Origin: Micromonospora musae
Lineage (GTDB): Bacteria > Actinomycetota > Actinomycetes > Mycobacteriales > Micromonosporaceae
Direction of reading: 5' to 3'
Assembly: GCF_003626635.1 (NCBI RefSeq)
Contig: NZ_RAZT01000002.1
Coordinates: 372,001-436,000 of the forward strand
DNA: 64,000 nt
The notes under the pieces are model-generated. The model worked only from the letters and a program-made list of their open reading frames with translations, was not told the DNA's origin and ran no database searches. The translations under genes and the position numbers were made by a program. Every line of letters starts with the position of its first letter. Within the stretch, counting starts at the first letter, position 1. Positions 24,410 to 32,215 of the stretch are shown here, one piece after another.

Positions 24410-24709
24410 ATGACGTACGGCTACTTCAACGCGATGAGGACCCGACCCGGCCACCGTGACGAGGTGGTGGCGATCCTGTTGGCCGGCGTCGACGGCCTAC
24501 GGGCCGCCGGATGCCGGCTCTACGCCGTGGGAGTGGCGCAGGACGACCCCGACCTGATCCGGGTCAGCGAGATCTGGGACTCGAAGGAGCAGCACGACCG
24601 CTCGCTCCGACTGCCCGAGACGCAGGCCGCCATCGCCCGGGCCATGCCCCTGCTCACCGGCGAGTTCGCCGGCCAGGAGATGACCGTCGTCGGCGGCCTC
24701 GGCGTGTGA
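24410..24709 (+). CDS. Antibiotic biosynthesis monooxygenase (ABM)-domain protein
   Basis: A 99-aa ferredoxin-like ABM protein: MTYGYFNAMRTRPGHRDEVV, LYAVGVAQDDPDLIRVSEIW and SKEQHDRSLRLPETQAAIARAM. The family includes small monooxygenases of quinone or polyketide tailoring and many housekeeping quinol oxygenases; which it is cannot be told. GGGGA lies about 6 nt before the ATG. Convergent with the MerR gene, 12 nt away. Confidence 0.83.
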   Translation: MTYGYFNAMRTRPGHRDEVVAILLAGVDGLRAAGCRLYAVGVAQDDPDLIRVSEIWDSKEQHDRSLRLPETQAAIARAMPLLTGEFAGQEMTVVGGLGV

Positions 24710-24721
24710 GGGCCGACCGGC

Positions 24722-25660
24722 TCACACGCCGCGGGCGCGCAGCGCCCGGACCGCCCAGTCGAGCACCGGGGCCAGGCTCTCCGTCGCCGGCCAACCGTTG
24801 ACCACCGAGAGCAGCCACAGGTAACGCTCCCGGCCCGGGTCGCTCGCCGCCTCGAGCCGGGCCAGCAGTCGACGCCGCGACGAGAGGTCGTCGGGGCGGG
24901 CGCAGAGCCGCGCGTACCGCCCGCCCATCGCGGCGACCACGGCGTCCGCCCGGGGCGAGTCCGGTTCGACGGCCGCCGCCAGCGCCGGCCCGACCTCGGC
25001 CCGGACGACCGCCACCGCGTCCGGACGCACCACGGTGACCGAGCCGTCGGCCCGGTCGGCGGCGTACTGCTCCGCCAGCTGCCGCATTCCGGCGCGGAAC
25101 CCCTCGTCCTGGGAGAGCTCGGCCAGCTCGATCCACGCCTCGACCTGTTCGACCTCCGGCTCCTCCGGCAGCTGCGGGGTCATCGAGCGACGGAGACCGA
25201 CGAAGGCGCCGTCGGTGTCCAGTCCACCGAACACGGCGTCGAGAAAGTCGCCCACGAGAAGCCCCCGCTCCTCCTCGGTGAGCGTGGCCAGCCTGTGCAT
25301 CAGTTCCATCCCCTCGGTCGTGCAGTCGCGCCGGGCGACCACGGCGAGCACCGCACGGCGCAGCCGCAGCAGCCGGATCTGGACGGCGAGCGCGTCGGCG
25401 TGGGCCGCGGCGACCTCGGCGAGCGGAACCTCCCGGTCGACGATCCGGGCGATCGTCATGAGGTCGAGCCCGAGCGCGCGCAGCGTCCGCACCAGCTCCA
25501 GCCGGGCGAGCGCGGCCACCCCGTAGCGGCGGTGACCGGCCGGGCTACGCCCGGACGGGGGCACGATGCCGCGCTCGGCGTAGAACCGGATGGTCTTGAC
25601 CGACAGCCCGGTACGCCGAGCCAGCTCACCGATCGAGTACCACCTGTCGCTGCTGTCCAT
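24722..25660 (-). CDS. MerR-family transcriptional regulator
   Basis: A 312-aa regulator. The N-terminal winged HTH and wings are YSIGELARRTGLSVKTIRFY, RGIVPPSGRSPAGHRRYG and LARLELVRTLRALGLDLMTI. The long C-terminal effector domain (about residues 125-312) has no cysteine-rich metal site, so a drug or small-molecule sensor is more likely than a metal sensor. The ATG at 25660 follows GGTGGAGG. No obvious target is adjacent other than the convergent ABM gene. Confidence 0.85.
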   Translation of the reverse strand: MDSSDRWYSIGELARRTGLSVKTIRFYAERGIVPPSGRSPAGHRRYGVAALARLELVRTLRALGLDLMTIARIVDREVPLAEVAAAHADALAVQIRLLRLRRAVLAVVARRDCTTEGMELMHRLATLTEEERGLLVGDFLDAVFGGLDTDGAFVGLRRSMTPQLPEEPEVEQVEAWIELAELSQDEGFRAGMRQLAEQYAADRADGSVTVVRPDAVAVVRAEVGPALAAAVEPDSPRADAVVAAMGGRYARLCARPDDLSSRRRLLARLEAASDPGRERYLWLLSVVNGWPATESLAPVLDWAVRALRARGV

Positions 25661-25777
25661 GCCTCCACCCTCGCCGCTCCCCCTGGGGGAGATGCAAGGC
25701 CGTCCGGTCACCGGATCTTTCGAGAGCGGCGGCCCGCACCACGGTTGGTGTGGAGCGGGCCGCCGCGCCTCGGCGGG

Positions 25778-26518
25778 TCAGACGGCGAGGCGACCGCCGT
25801 CGACCGGCAGCACCGCGCCCTGCACGAAGCTCGCCCGATCACTGGCCAGGTAGGCGATCGCCTCGGCGATCTCCTCCGCCGAACCGGGCCGCCCGGCCGG
25901 CGCCTGGGCGGCCTGCTGGTCGAGAGCGTCACCCATCGGAGCGGTACCGCTGGTCCGGGTCGGGCCGGGGCTGACCGCGTTGACCCGGACCCCCTGCGGC
26001 CCGTACTCGGCCGCCCAGGACTTGGTGAGCAGCACCAGCGCCGCCTTGCTCGACCCGTACAGACCGAAGCCCGGGTCGCCGAACTCGGCCACCATCGTGC
26101 TCACGTTGACGATCGCGCCGTGACCCCGCTCGGCCATCTCCGGCGCCAGCTCGGCGACGAGGAAGTACGGCACCTTGACGTTGAGCGAGTAGACCTCTTC
26201 GAAGTCCTGCCCGCTGGTCCGCTCCGTCGGGCCGTACGGGTAGACGCCGGCGTTGTTGACCAGGATGTCCACCCGGCCGGCCACCGCGCGGGCCCGGGCG
26301 GCCAGCGAGCGCGCCGACGCCTCGTCCCGAAGGTCGACGACCAGGAGGTCCGCCCGGCCACCAGCCGCCCGGATCTCCCCGACCACCCCGTTCCCGCGCA
26401 CCTCGTCCCGGCCCGAGACCAGCACATGGGCGCCCCGCTCGGCGAGAGCGAGGGCCGTTGCCCGGCCGATGCCGCTGGTGCCACCGGTCACCAGCGCCAC
26501 GGATCCCTGCAGTTCCAT
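25778..26518 (-). CDS. Short-chain dehydrogenase/reductase
   Basis: A 246-aa classical SDR. Cofactor loop TGGTSGIGRA (residues 11-20), NNAG (88-91), Ser140 and Tyr154-x3-Lys158 (GLYGSSKAA) form the catalytic set. VNAVSPGPTRTSG and the end LPVDGGRLAV are typical. An NAD(P)-dependent oxidoreductase; substrate unknown. The LysR regulator gene lies upstream on the same strand, and a LysR-type palindrome (26630-26648) lies in the intergenic region, so LysR control is likely. Confidence 0.88.
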   Translation of the reverse strand: MELQGSVALVTGGTSGIGRATALALAERGAHVLVSGRDEVRGNGVVGEIRAAGGRADLLVVDLRDEASARSLAARARAVAGRVDILVNNAGVYPYGPTERTSGQDFEEVYSLNVKVPYFLVAELAPEMAERGHGAIVNVSTMVAEFGDPGFGLYGSSKAALVLLTKSWAAEYGPQGVRVNAVSPGPTRTSGTAPMGDALDQQAAQAPAGRPGSAEEIAEAIAYLASDRASFVQGAVLPVDGGRLAV

Positions 26519-26629
26519 GATCGTTTCCACCCACATCCATGTCGCGGAGAACTCCGGTCGGGGCTGTCCCGACCCGTGGATGTGTAAGGCGCAGGGCCCT
26601 CGCAGCTTTCCCACCGGACTCACGGGATC

Positions 26630-26648
26630 GCTTATGGCCGTCATAAGC
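26630..26648. promoter_or_regulatory. LysR-type operator upstream of the SDR gene
   Basis: A perfect 19-bp inverted repeat, GCTTATG-GCCGT-CATAAGC, containing the T-N11-A core typical of LysR sites. It lies 112 bp upstream of the SDR start and immediately beyond the LysR stop codon. Confidence 0.65.
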
Positions 26649-26659
26649 ACTCCCGACGC

Positions 26660-27559
26660 CTACTCCTGCCCCCGGTAGTCCAACGCGGCGATCAGGTGAC
26701 CGAGGTCCCGCCGGCGGGAGCTGGCCGGCCACGAGGCCCACGTGCGCCGTACGAGCGGATGCCCGACCAGGGGCGCCCAGGTCAACGACTCCGGGATGGG
26801 CTGCTGCCAGTTCGGCGGCGCCAACGCGAACGCCCCGCCGGCGGTCACCGCGGCCAGCTTCACCGGCGCGATGAGCCCCGGCCCCTCGGGCGGAGTGCGC
26901 CCCGGGTCGAGTCCGTGACTGCGCAGGATCGCGGTGATCTCGTCGTACCAGGTGGGGCTTCCGGAACGGGGAAAGCCGACCCAGTCCAGCCCGGCGAGGG
27001 CGTCCAGCCGGATCCCGTCAGGCCCGGCGAGCCGCACCGCCTGCTCCGCGTCGAGCAGCACCCCGAGGCGCTCCTCGACGACCAGCACGGCGTCCAGATC
27101 GGGGCCGACCGGATGCTCCCGGACCAGGCCGACGTCGAGCTCCCCGGCGCGGAGCGCGGCGACCTGGGCCGAGGTCGACATGTGCAGGGCCTGGACGCGG
27201 GTGGTCGGGTAGGCGTCGGCCAGGTCGGTGAGCGGACCGGAGAGCAGGTCGGCGGGGAGCTCCAGCGGAATCCCCAACCGCAGCACCACGTCACCCGACC
27301 CGCTGTGTCGGGTGACGGCGGCCACCGCCTGGTCGTACCGGGCGAGCACCGCGCGCGCCTCGCTGAGCAGCGTCGCGCCGGCCTCGGTGGCCCGCACCCC
27401 GGTGCTGCTGCGGACCAGCAGCTGCACGCCGAGCTGCCGCTCGATGCCGTTCATCTGCTGGGACAGCGCCGGTTGGCTCACGTGCAGCCGGCGGGCGGCC
27501 CCGGAGAGACTCCCCTCCTCCAGCACCGCGACGAACGCTCGCATCTCCCGCAACTCCAC
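26660..27559 (-). CDS. LysR-family transcriptional regulator
   Basis: A 299-aa LysR protein. HTH: MRAFVAVLEEGSLSGAARRL, HVSQPALSQQMNGIERQLG. The effector domain begins near residue 90 (DVVLRLGIPLELPADLL) and includes ELDVGLVREHP. The GTG at 27559 is used as the start because it puts the HTH at the usual distance (MELREMRAF). It is upstream of the SDR gene in the same orientation, with a T-N11-A palindrome between them. Confidence 0.88.
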   Translation of the reverse strand: MELREMRAFVAVLEEGSLSGAARRLHVSQPALSQQMNGIERQLGVQLLVRSSTGVRATEAGATLLSEARAVLARYDQAVAAVTRHSGSGDVVLRLGIPLELPADLLSGPLTDLADAYPTTRVQALHMSTSAQVAALRAGELDVGLVREHPVGPDLDAVLVVEERLGVLLDAEQAVRLAGPDGIRLDALAGLDWVGFPRSGSPTWYDEITAILRSHGLDPGRTPPEGPGLIAPVKLAAVTAGGAFALAPPNWQQPIPESLTWAPLVGHPLVRRTWASWPASSRRRDLGHLIAALDYRGQE

Positions 27560-27820
27560 GCGCCCATGACACCACGCCCGGCCCGGCCGGTCGGCCGAAC
27601 GGGACAGCGGCGTCACGTTCGCCACCGGAGCGGCGCGGAAAACCTCCCGCCGTCGCCTCCGCCACTACCGGTCAGAGCCGTCGCTACATCCAGATGCACC
27701 GATAGGCAGCATCGACCGAGATGAACGTAGAGTGGGTAGCCCTGGCCCCACTGATCGTGGCTGGTCCGGCGCCGCTCCCGCTGTGGACGCGGCAGCCGGC
27801 CGCCGACCGGAAGGAGCACA

Positions 27821-28759
27821 GTGCACTCACATCTCAGGACCGCGCTCTCCGCAGCCCTGACCGCCACTCTCCTCGCCACCGTCGCCGCAGCGCCCGCCGA
27901 GGCGCACGGGCGGGGTGGCAAACCCGGCGTCATCGCCCTGCCCGACGGGTTCCAGCCCGAGGGCATCGCCACCGCCGGCCGCTACGCCTACTTCGGCTCG
28001 CGCGCCACCGGCGCGATCTACCGCGCCGACCTGCTCGACGGCGACGGACGGGTGTTCAGCCCGGCCACCGGCACCCCGTCGCTCGGGCTCAAGGTCGACC
28101 GGCGCGGCCGGCTCTTCGTCGCAGGAGGCGCGGCCGGCGACGCCCGCGTGATCGACACCCGCAACGGCCGGGTGCTGGCCCGCTACCAGTTCGCCGCCGC
28201 ACCGACGTTCGTCAACGACGTCGTCCTCACCGAGCGGGCGGCCTACTTCACCGACTCCAACAAGCCGGTGCTCCACCGACTCCCGCTCGGCCGCCACGGC
28301 GCCCTGCCACCGGCCGACGGCTTCACCACGATTCCGCTGACCGGGGCGTTCCAGCAGGTCGGCACCGGAGTCAACGCGAACGGCATCGTCCGTACGCCGG
28401 ACGGCCGGGCCCTGCTCATCGTGCAGTCCAACACGGGCACGCTCTTCCGGGTCGACCCGCTCACCGGGGCGACCACCGCGGTCGACGTGCCGGGGCACAC
28501 CTTCACCAACGGCGACGGGCTGCTGCTCGACGGCCGAAAGCTCTACGTGGTGCAGAACCGGCTCAACCAGGTCGCCGTGGTGGCGCTGAACCGCTCCGGC
28601 ACCGCCGGCCGGCTCACCGGCACGATCACCGACCCGGACTTCGACGTACCCACCACGGTGGCGAAGGCCTTCGGCCGGCTCTACCTGCCCAACGCCCGCT
28701 TCACGACCACGCCGACCCCCACCACCGGGTACGACGCGGTCGCCGTCTCCGCACGCTGA
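27821..28759 (+). CDS. Secreted SMP-30/NHL-like beta-propeller protein
   Basis: A 312-aa exported protein with a signal peptide (residues 1-28, cleavage near AEA-HG). Repeats of blade type: GFQPEGIATAGRYAYFG, RATGAIYRADLLDG, LKVDRRGRLFVAGG, TFVNDVVLTERAAYFTD and GVNANGIVRTPDGRALLIVQ. It resembles the SMP-30/gluconolactonase superfamily, but the metal-binding set is not certain. GTG start with AAGGAG 5 nt upstream. Convergent with the MFS gene. Confidence 0.82.
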   Translation: MHSHLRTALSAALTATLLATVAAAPAEAHGRGGKPGVIALPDGFQPEGIATAGRYAYFGSRATGAIYRADLLDGDGRVFSPATGTPSLGLKVDRRGRLFVAGGAAGDARVIDTRNGRVLARYQFAAAPTFVNDVVLTERAAYFTDSNKPVLHRLPLGRHGALPPADGFTTIPLTGAFQQVGTGVNANGIVRTPDGRALLIVQSNTGTLFRVDPLTGATTAVDVPGHTFTNGDGLLLDGRKLYVVQNRLNQVAVVALNRSGTAGRLTGTITDPDFDVPTTVAKAFGRLYLPNARFTTTPTPTTGYDAVAVSAR

Positions 28760-28784
28760 ACCGGCCGGGAGGGGGAGCGACTCA

Positions 28785-29999
28785 TCACCGGGCCGGCTCC
28801 CTCTCCCGCCGCACGGCATCAGCGGCACCTCCGCAGACGGCCTCGCCCGGCGGGGATCGGTGCACCGCGGCGACGGCCACGGCGAGCAGGCAGACCCCGG
28901 CGGCCACGACGAGTGACAGGCGAGCACCCAGACCGACGGCCGCGGAGCCCAGCGGGGTAGCCAGCACGATGGGCCCGAACATGGCGGTGTTGGCGGTGGC
29001 GGACACCCGACCGAGCAGCGACTGCGGCGTGTGGGTCTGCACTGCGGTGATCGCCGCGACCAGCGTCCACGGCAAGCCGACCCCGCCGACCACGGCCGCC
29101 ACGACCACGGCAGCCGGCCAGGGCAGGCCCCGACCGAGGCAGGCGGCGGCGAAGAGGAGAACGCCCACCGTCGCCATCCGTACCGGGCCGTGCCGGGACA
29201 GAAGGCGGCCGACGACCAGTCCCGCGGCGATCGATCCGGCGCCCTGCGCGCCGAGCAGCACACCGAGGAAGGTGCTCGGCAGGTTCAGCTCGTCGGTGAC
29301 GATCGCATAGCCCGCCGCGGTGGCGAAGCCGGACATGGCGATCGAGGCGGCGGCGAGCCCGACAGTCACCCGGGTCGCCCGCTGCCCGAACAGGACACGG
29401 ATGGCGGCGCGCGCCCCGCCACGCTGCTCGGCCGTCCTGACGCCCGGGGCGCGGGTCGGCCGCAGAGCGGCGTACAGGGCGGCCACCAGTACTGGCATCC
29501 CGGCGCAGAGCACGGCCACGGCCTGCCCGCCGCGCCAGGCGTAGAGGCCCGCGCCCACTGCCGGCGAAACCAGCTTCATGCCCTCCTGGGCGCTTGATCG
29601 CCACCCGTTGACCTGGGCGAGGTCGGCGGCTGAGAGCGCCGACGGCAGCAGCGCGGTCTCCGCCGCGCCGATCAGCAGGTAGCTGATCCCGTAGCCGGCC
29701 GCCACGGCGAAGAGCAACCACGCCTGGCCCGGCCCGCGTACCGCCAGCAGACTCAGCACGGCCAGGGCCAGGCCCAGGTTGGTCGCGATCAGCAGCGCTC
29801 GCCGAGGCACCCGGTCGAGCACGCCACCCAGCCAGGGGCCGGCGACCTGGGGGCCGTAGAGGAAGAGCCCGCCGAGGGCGGCGAGGCCGGCCGACCCGGT
29901 GAGATCGAGGATCCAGATGCCGGTCGCCAGATTCATGGCGCTGCCACCCAGGCCGGAGAGCAGGGAGATCGCCACGAAGAGCGCGGCGTTGCGTCGCAC
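28785..29999 (-). CDS. MFS transporter (macrolide/enterobactin-exporter-like)
   Basis: A 404-aa, about 12-helix protein: FVAISLLSGLGGSAMNLATG, GGLFLYGPQVAGPWLGGVLD, RVPRRALLIATNLGLALAVL, and late PQSLLGRVSATANTAMFGP. The family (MefA/EntS type) usually exports small molecules. GTG start at 29999 with GGAGGGTCC directly upstream. The regulator gene 30076-30558 lies upstream on the same strand. An inverted repeat (30014-30030) and the operator (30074-30092) lie between them, so control by that regulator is likely. Confidence 0.85.
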   Translation of the reverse strand: MRRNAALFVAISLLSGLGGSAMNLATGIWILDLTGSAGLAALGGLFLYGPQVAGPWLGGVLDRVPRRALLIATNLGLALAVLSLLAVRGPGQAWLLFAVAAGYGISYLLIGAAETALLPSALSAADLAQVNGWRSSAQEGMKLVSPAVGAGLYAWRGGQAVAVLCAGMPVLVAALYAALRPTRAPGVRTAEQRGGARAAIRVLFGQRATRVTVGLAAASIAMSGFATAAGYAIVTDELNLPSTFLGVLLGAQGAGSIAAGLVVGRLLSRHGPVRMATVGVLLFAAACLGRGLPWPAAVVVAAVVGGVGLPWTLVAAITAVQTHTPQSLLGRVSATANTAMFGPIVLATPLGSAAVGLGARLSLVVAAGVCLLAVAVAAVHRSPPGEAVCGGAADAVRREREPAR

Positions 30000-30013
30000 G
30001 GACCCTCCAGGCT

Positions 30014-30030
30014 TGAGTCGGAACGACTCA
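30014..30030. promoter_or_regulatory. Inverted repeat in the MFS gene leader
   Basis: TGAGTCG-GAA-CGACTCA, a perfect 7-3-7 repeat 15 nt upstream of the GTG at 29999. Minus-strand elements TTGACC (30055-30060) and GAGGAT (30032-30037), spaced 17 nt, would place the transcription start inside it. Either an operator or an mRNA hairpin. Confidence 0.5.
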
Positions 30031-30073
30031 GATCCTCGAAGGTGCGCCGAGGTGGGTCAATACACACCGCTAC

Positions 30074-30092
30074 TGTCAATCATTTGTTGACA
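30074..30092. promoter_or_regulatory. Operator O1 (TGTCAA-N7-TTGACA) upstream of the MFS gene
   Basis: A perfect inverted repeat with a 7-nt spacer that overlaps the last codons and stop of the HTH regulator gene. It lies about 75 bp upstream of the MFS start. The same arms and spacing recur at 30560-30578, directly upstream of the regulator. Confidence 0.72.
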
Positions 30093-30558
30093 GCGCGGTC
30101 TCCATCCGGGCGGCGACCGCCTGGACCGGCGCCGGCAGGTGCTCCCGCCCGGCCCGGACGAGATCGTCGATGATGTGCCGGGAGAGCGTGTGCAGCGCAC
30201 CCGGTTCGGCGTCGTGGCTGACCGCCACCGTGTCGCGCACCAACGCCGCACCCGGGAAGCGGCCGCTCCACTGCTGGTCGACGTCGATCCAGCGCTGGAG
30301 GTCCGCCACCGCCGCGCGCAACGCCACTAGCCGGTCCGAGAAGCCCCGGTCCAGCTCCCGTCGACGGGCCAGCCGGGCCGTCGCCAAACGTTGCCGGCGC
30401 TGCTCGGCCGCCTGGCGACTGGCCAGACCCAGTGCCACGGCGATCTGCGCCCAGGTCGCACCGGCATACCGGGCTCGGTCGATGAGGTCCAACTCCTCCT
30501 CATCGAGGCGCAGGCGGTCGGCACGAAGCATGCCCAACCGGTCCAGTTCGTCGACCAT
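30076..30558 (-). CDS. HTH transcriptional regulator of unnamed type
   Basis: A 160-aa protein. A helix-turn-helix is visible at about residues 20-60 (EELDLIDRARYAGATWAQIA, VALGLASRQAAEQRRQRL), like sigma-region-4 HTH folds. A basic helical middle and a C-terminal helical domain (PGALHTLSRHIIDDLVRAGR) follow. It does not look like TetR, MarR or GntR. The start is the ATG at 30558: TAGTGT, a good -10 box, sits 6 nt before it, implying a leaderless mRNA. Operators flank the gene on both sides, which fits an autoregulated repressor of the neighbouring MFS pump. Confidence 0.72.
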   Translation of the reverse strand: MVDELDRLGMLRADRLRLDEEELDLIDRARYAGATWAQIAVALGLASRQAAEQRRQRLATARLARRRELDRGFSDRLVALRAAVADLQRWIDVDQQWSGRFPGAALVRDTVAVSHDAEPGALHTLSRHIIDDLVRAGREHLPAPVQAVAARMETALSTND

Positions 30559-30559
30559 C

Positions 30560-30578
30560 TGTCAACACTACATTGACA
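30560..30578. promoter_or_regulatory. Operator O2 (TGTCAA-N7-TTGACA) at the regulator's own start
   Basis: Same arms and 7-nt spacer as O1, one base from the regulator's ATG. It covers the TAGTGT -10 box and the start site, so binding would block the regulator's own transcription. Confidence 0.7.
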
Positions 30579-30634
30579 TCGCCGCGGGAAGTCGGGGCAG
30601 CGCAACGGCAGCCCAGCTGCGATCATGCTCGACC

Positions 30635-32107
30635 GTGGAGATCAACAGCCGCCCCGTCGTCGGCCCGCCGGGCAGCCCGCTCCGGCGAACCCCGCAGCGC
30701 GTACGGTCGGCGACCCTCGCTCTGGCCGGGCTGGCCACCTTCGGCAACTCGCACACCCTGCCCTGGATTCTGGTGCGCCCCGGGCAGGACCTCGACGAGC
30801 GGCTGCTCGGGATCGCCCCGTCCGAGGCCCCCCAGACGTACGCCCTGGCCGACCTGCCGGGTTCCCGGATCGCGCTGTACCTGGGGTGGCTCGCCCTGCT
30901 GGCCGTCCTCGTCCTGGCCTGGGTACGACCGCAGTGGCGGGACGGCCTACGGCTCGCGTGCCTGGCGGCGACGCTGGCCGGCGCGGCGTTGACCTTCCTG
31001 CCGAGCGGCGCCGCGGTGGACGCCAGTGGTTTTCCCCGGGCCGACCGGCCGACCAGCACCTACCTCTCCGGCACCTGGCTCGCGCTGAGTGGCCTGCTCC
31101 TGCTGTCCGGGGCGGCCTTGGCGATGCTGCCGCGACCGTCGGGAACCGCGGCGGCCTCCGCGCCCGCGGGCACGTCCGGAACTGCGGACACGGCCGGGGG
31201 TGCAGGCACGTCCGGGGAAGCGGGCACGTCCGGCGGTGCGGGCACGTCCGCGGAAGCGGGCACGTCCGCGGAAGCGGGCACGTCCGCGGAAGCGGGCACG
31301 TCCGGGCCGGCGCCCGACGAGAGCCGCGCTCCGGTTGCCAAGCACCCGGGCGAGCCGCGCACGACAGCGCACGATCCGGTGCCCGCCGGCGCGACCGCCG
31401 ACCTCGACGCCGAGCCGGCTCCGCTGTTCCGACCCGCGCTTGCGCGCGCTTCTCGTCGCACCGCGCGGCCGTCGGCGGTCGTCGCCGCCGCGCTCGGGGC
31501 GGTCGCGTTGGCGGCCGTGGCCACCGTGCTGGCCTGGCCCCGGCCGGACCGTCCGGGCGACCGCAGCGCCGCCGACCGGGTCGAGATCGCGACCATCGAG
31601 GGAGCTGGGACGGGCGACGCCTCCGGTGGCCTCGCCGCGCTACTGGTCACGGCCCCGGACGACGCGACGCCCGTCCTCGCCCCGGTCCGGGACGACAAGG
31701 TCGACATCACCCGGATCGCCTCGCTGGACGAACCCGGCGCGATGCTCATCTTTCCGCGACTGCTCGACGTACGGCACACGGCCGGCACTGCCTGGACGCA
31801 GCCGAACTCCGAATCGATGATGGTCGTGCTGTTCCAGTTCGACACGTCGGAACTGGCCGAGGACTTCCGGACCTCCTACGCGACCATGGAGCGGTACAGG
31901 CGCAGGCCCGGCTCGGCGGTGGCACTCGCCTCCGTACCCGATGCGGCGGCCTTCGTCGGCACCAGGGGTGACGGTGCGGTCCCGCCCGACGTCCACGCCG
32001 TCGCGCGGCACGACGACATCGTCGTGCTCGTCACCGCGGGCGGCGGTGCCTCGGATGACGTCACCGGCGCCGAGGCCCTGCTACGTCGCCAGTACCAGCG
32101 GCTCTGA
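30635..32107 (+). CDS. Membrane protein of unknown function with hexapeptide repeats
   Basis: A 490-aa protein from a GTG at 30635. Hydrophobic helices lie near residues 25-42, 79-97, 106-123, 145-165 and 283-303. Between the third and last lies a low-complexity block, residues 179-226, made of eight AGTSxx-type hexapeptides. The C-terminal domain (about 310-490) is soluble, with LLVTAPDDATPVLAPVRDDK and NSESMMVVLFQFDTSELAED. It is probably extracytoplasmic and I see no known catalytic motif. Divergent from the HTH regulator. Confidence 0.7.
   Translation: MEINSRPVVGPPGSPLRRTPQRVRSATLALAGLATFGNSHTLPWILVRPGQDLDERLLGIAPSEAPQTYALADLPGSRIALYLGWLALLAVLVLAWVRPQWRDGLRLACLAATLAGAALTFLPSGAAVDASGFPRADRPTSTYLSGTWLALSGLLLLSGAALAMLPRPSGTAAASAPAGTSGTADTAGGAGTSGEAGTSGGAGTSAEAGTSAEAGTSAEAGTSGPAPDESRAPVAKHPGEPRTTAHDPVPAGATADLDAEPAPLFRPALARASRRTARPSAVVAAALGAVALAAVATVLAWPRPDRPGDRSAADRVEIATIEGAGTGDASGGLAALLVTAPDDATPVLAPVRDDKVDITRIASLDEPGAMLIFPRLLDVRHTAGTAWTQPNSESMMVVLFQFDTSELAEDFRTSYATMERYRRRPGSAVALASVPDAAAFVGTRGDGAVPPDVHAVARHDDIVVLVTAGGGASDDVTGAEALLRRQYQRL
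31169..31312 (+). repeat. Eight tandem 18-bp units inside a membrane protein gene
   Basis: Units of the form GGCACGTCCGCGGAAGCG run without interruption for 144 bp. Three central copies are identical and the outer ones diverge. Being a multiple of three, the array keeps frame and encodes the hexapeptide GTSAEA and variants. It is likely to vary in copy number between strains. Confidence 0.9.
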
Positions 32108-32215
32108 CAGCTCGGGCGGGGTGATCGTCCTCATGCCGACGGCACCCCGCCGCCAGCGTAGATTCGGTGCCGCCGGGCCCGTCACCAGGACGCGACCTGG
32201 GCGACGGAGGATGGC

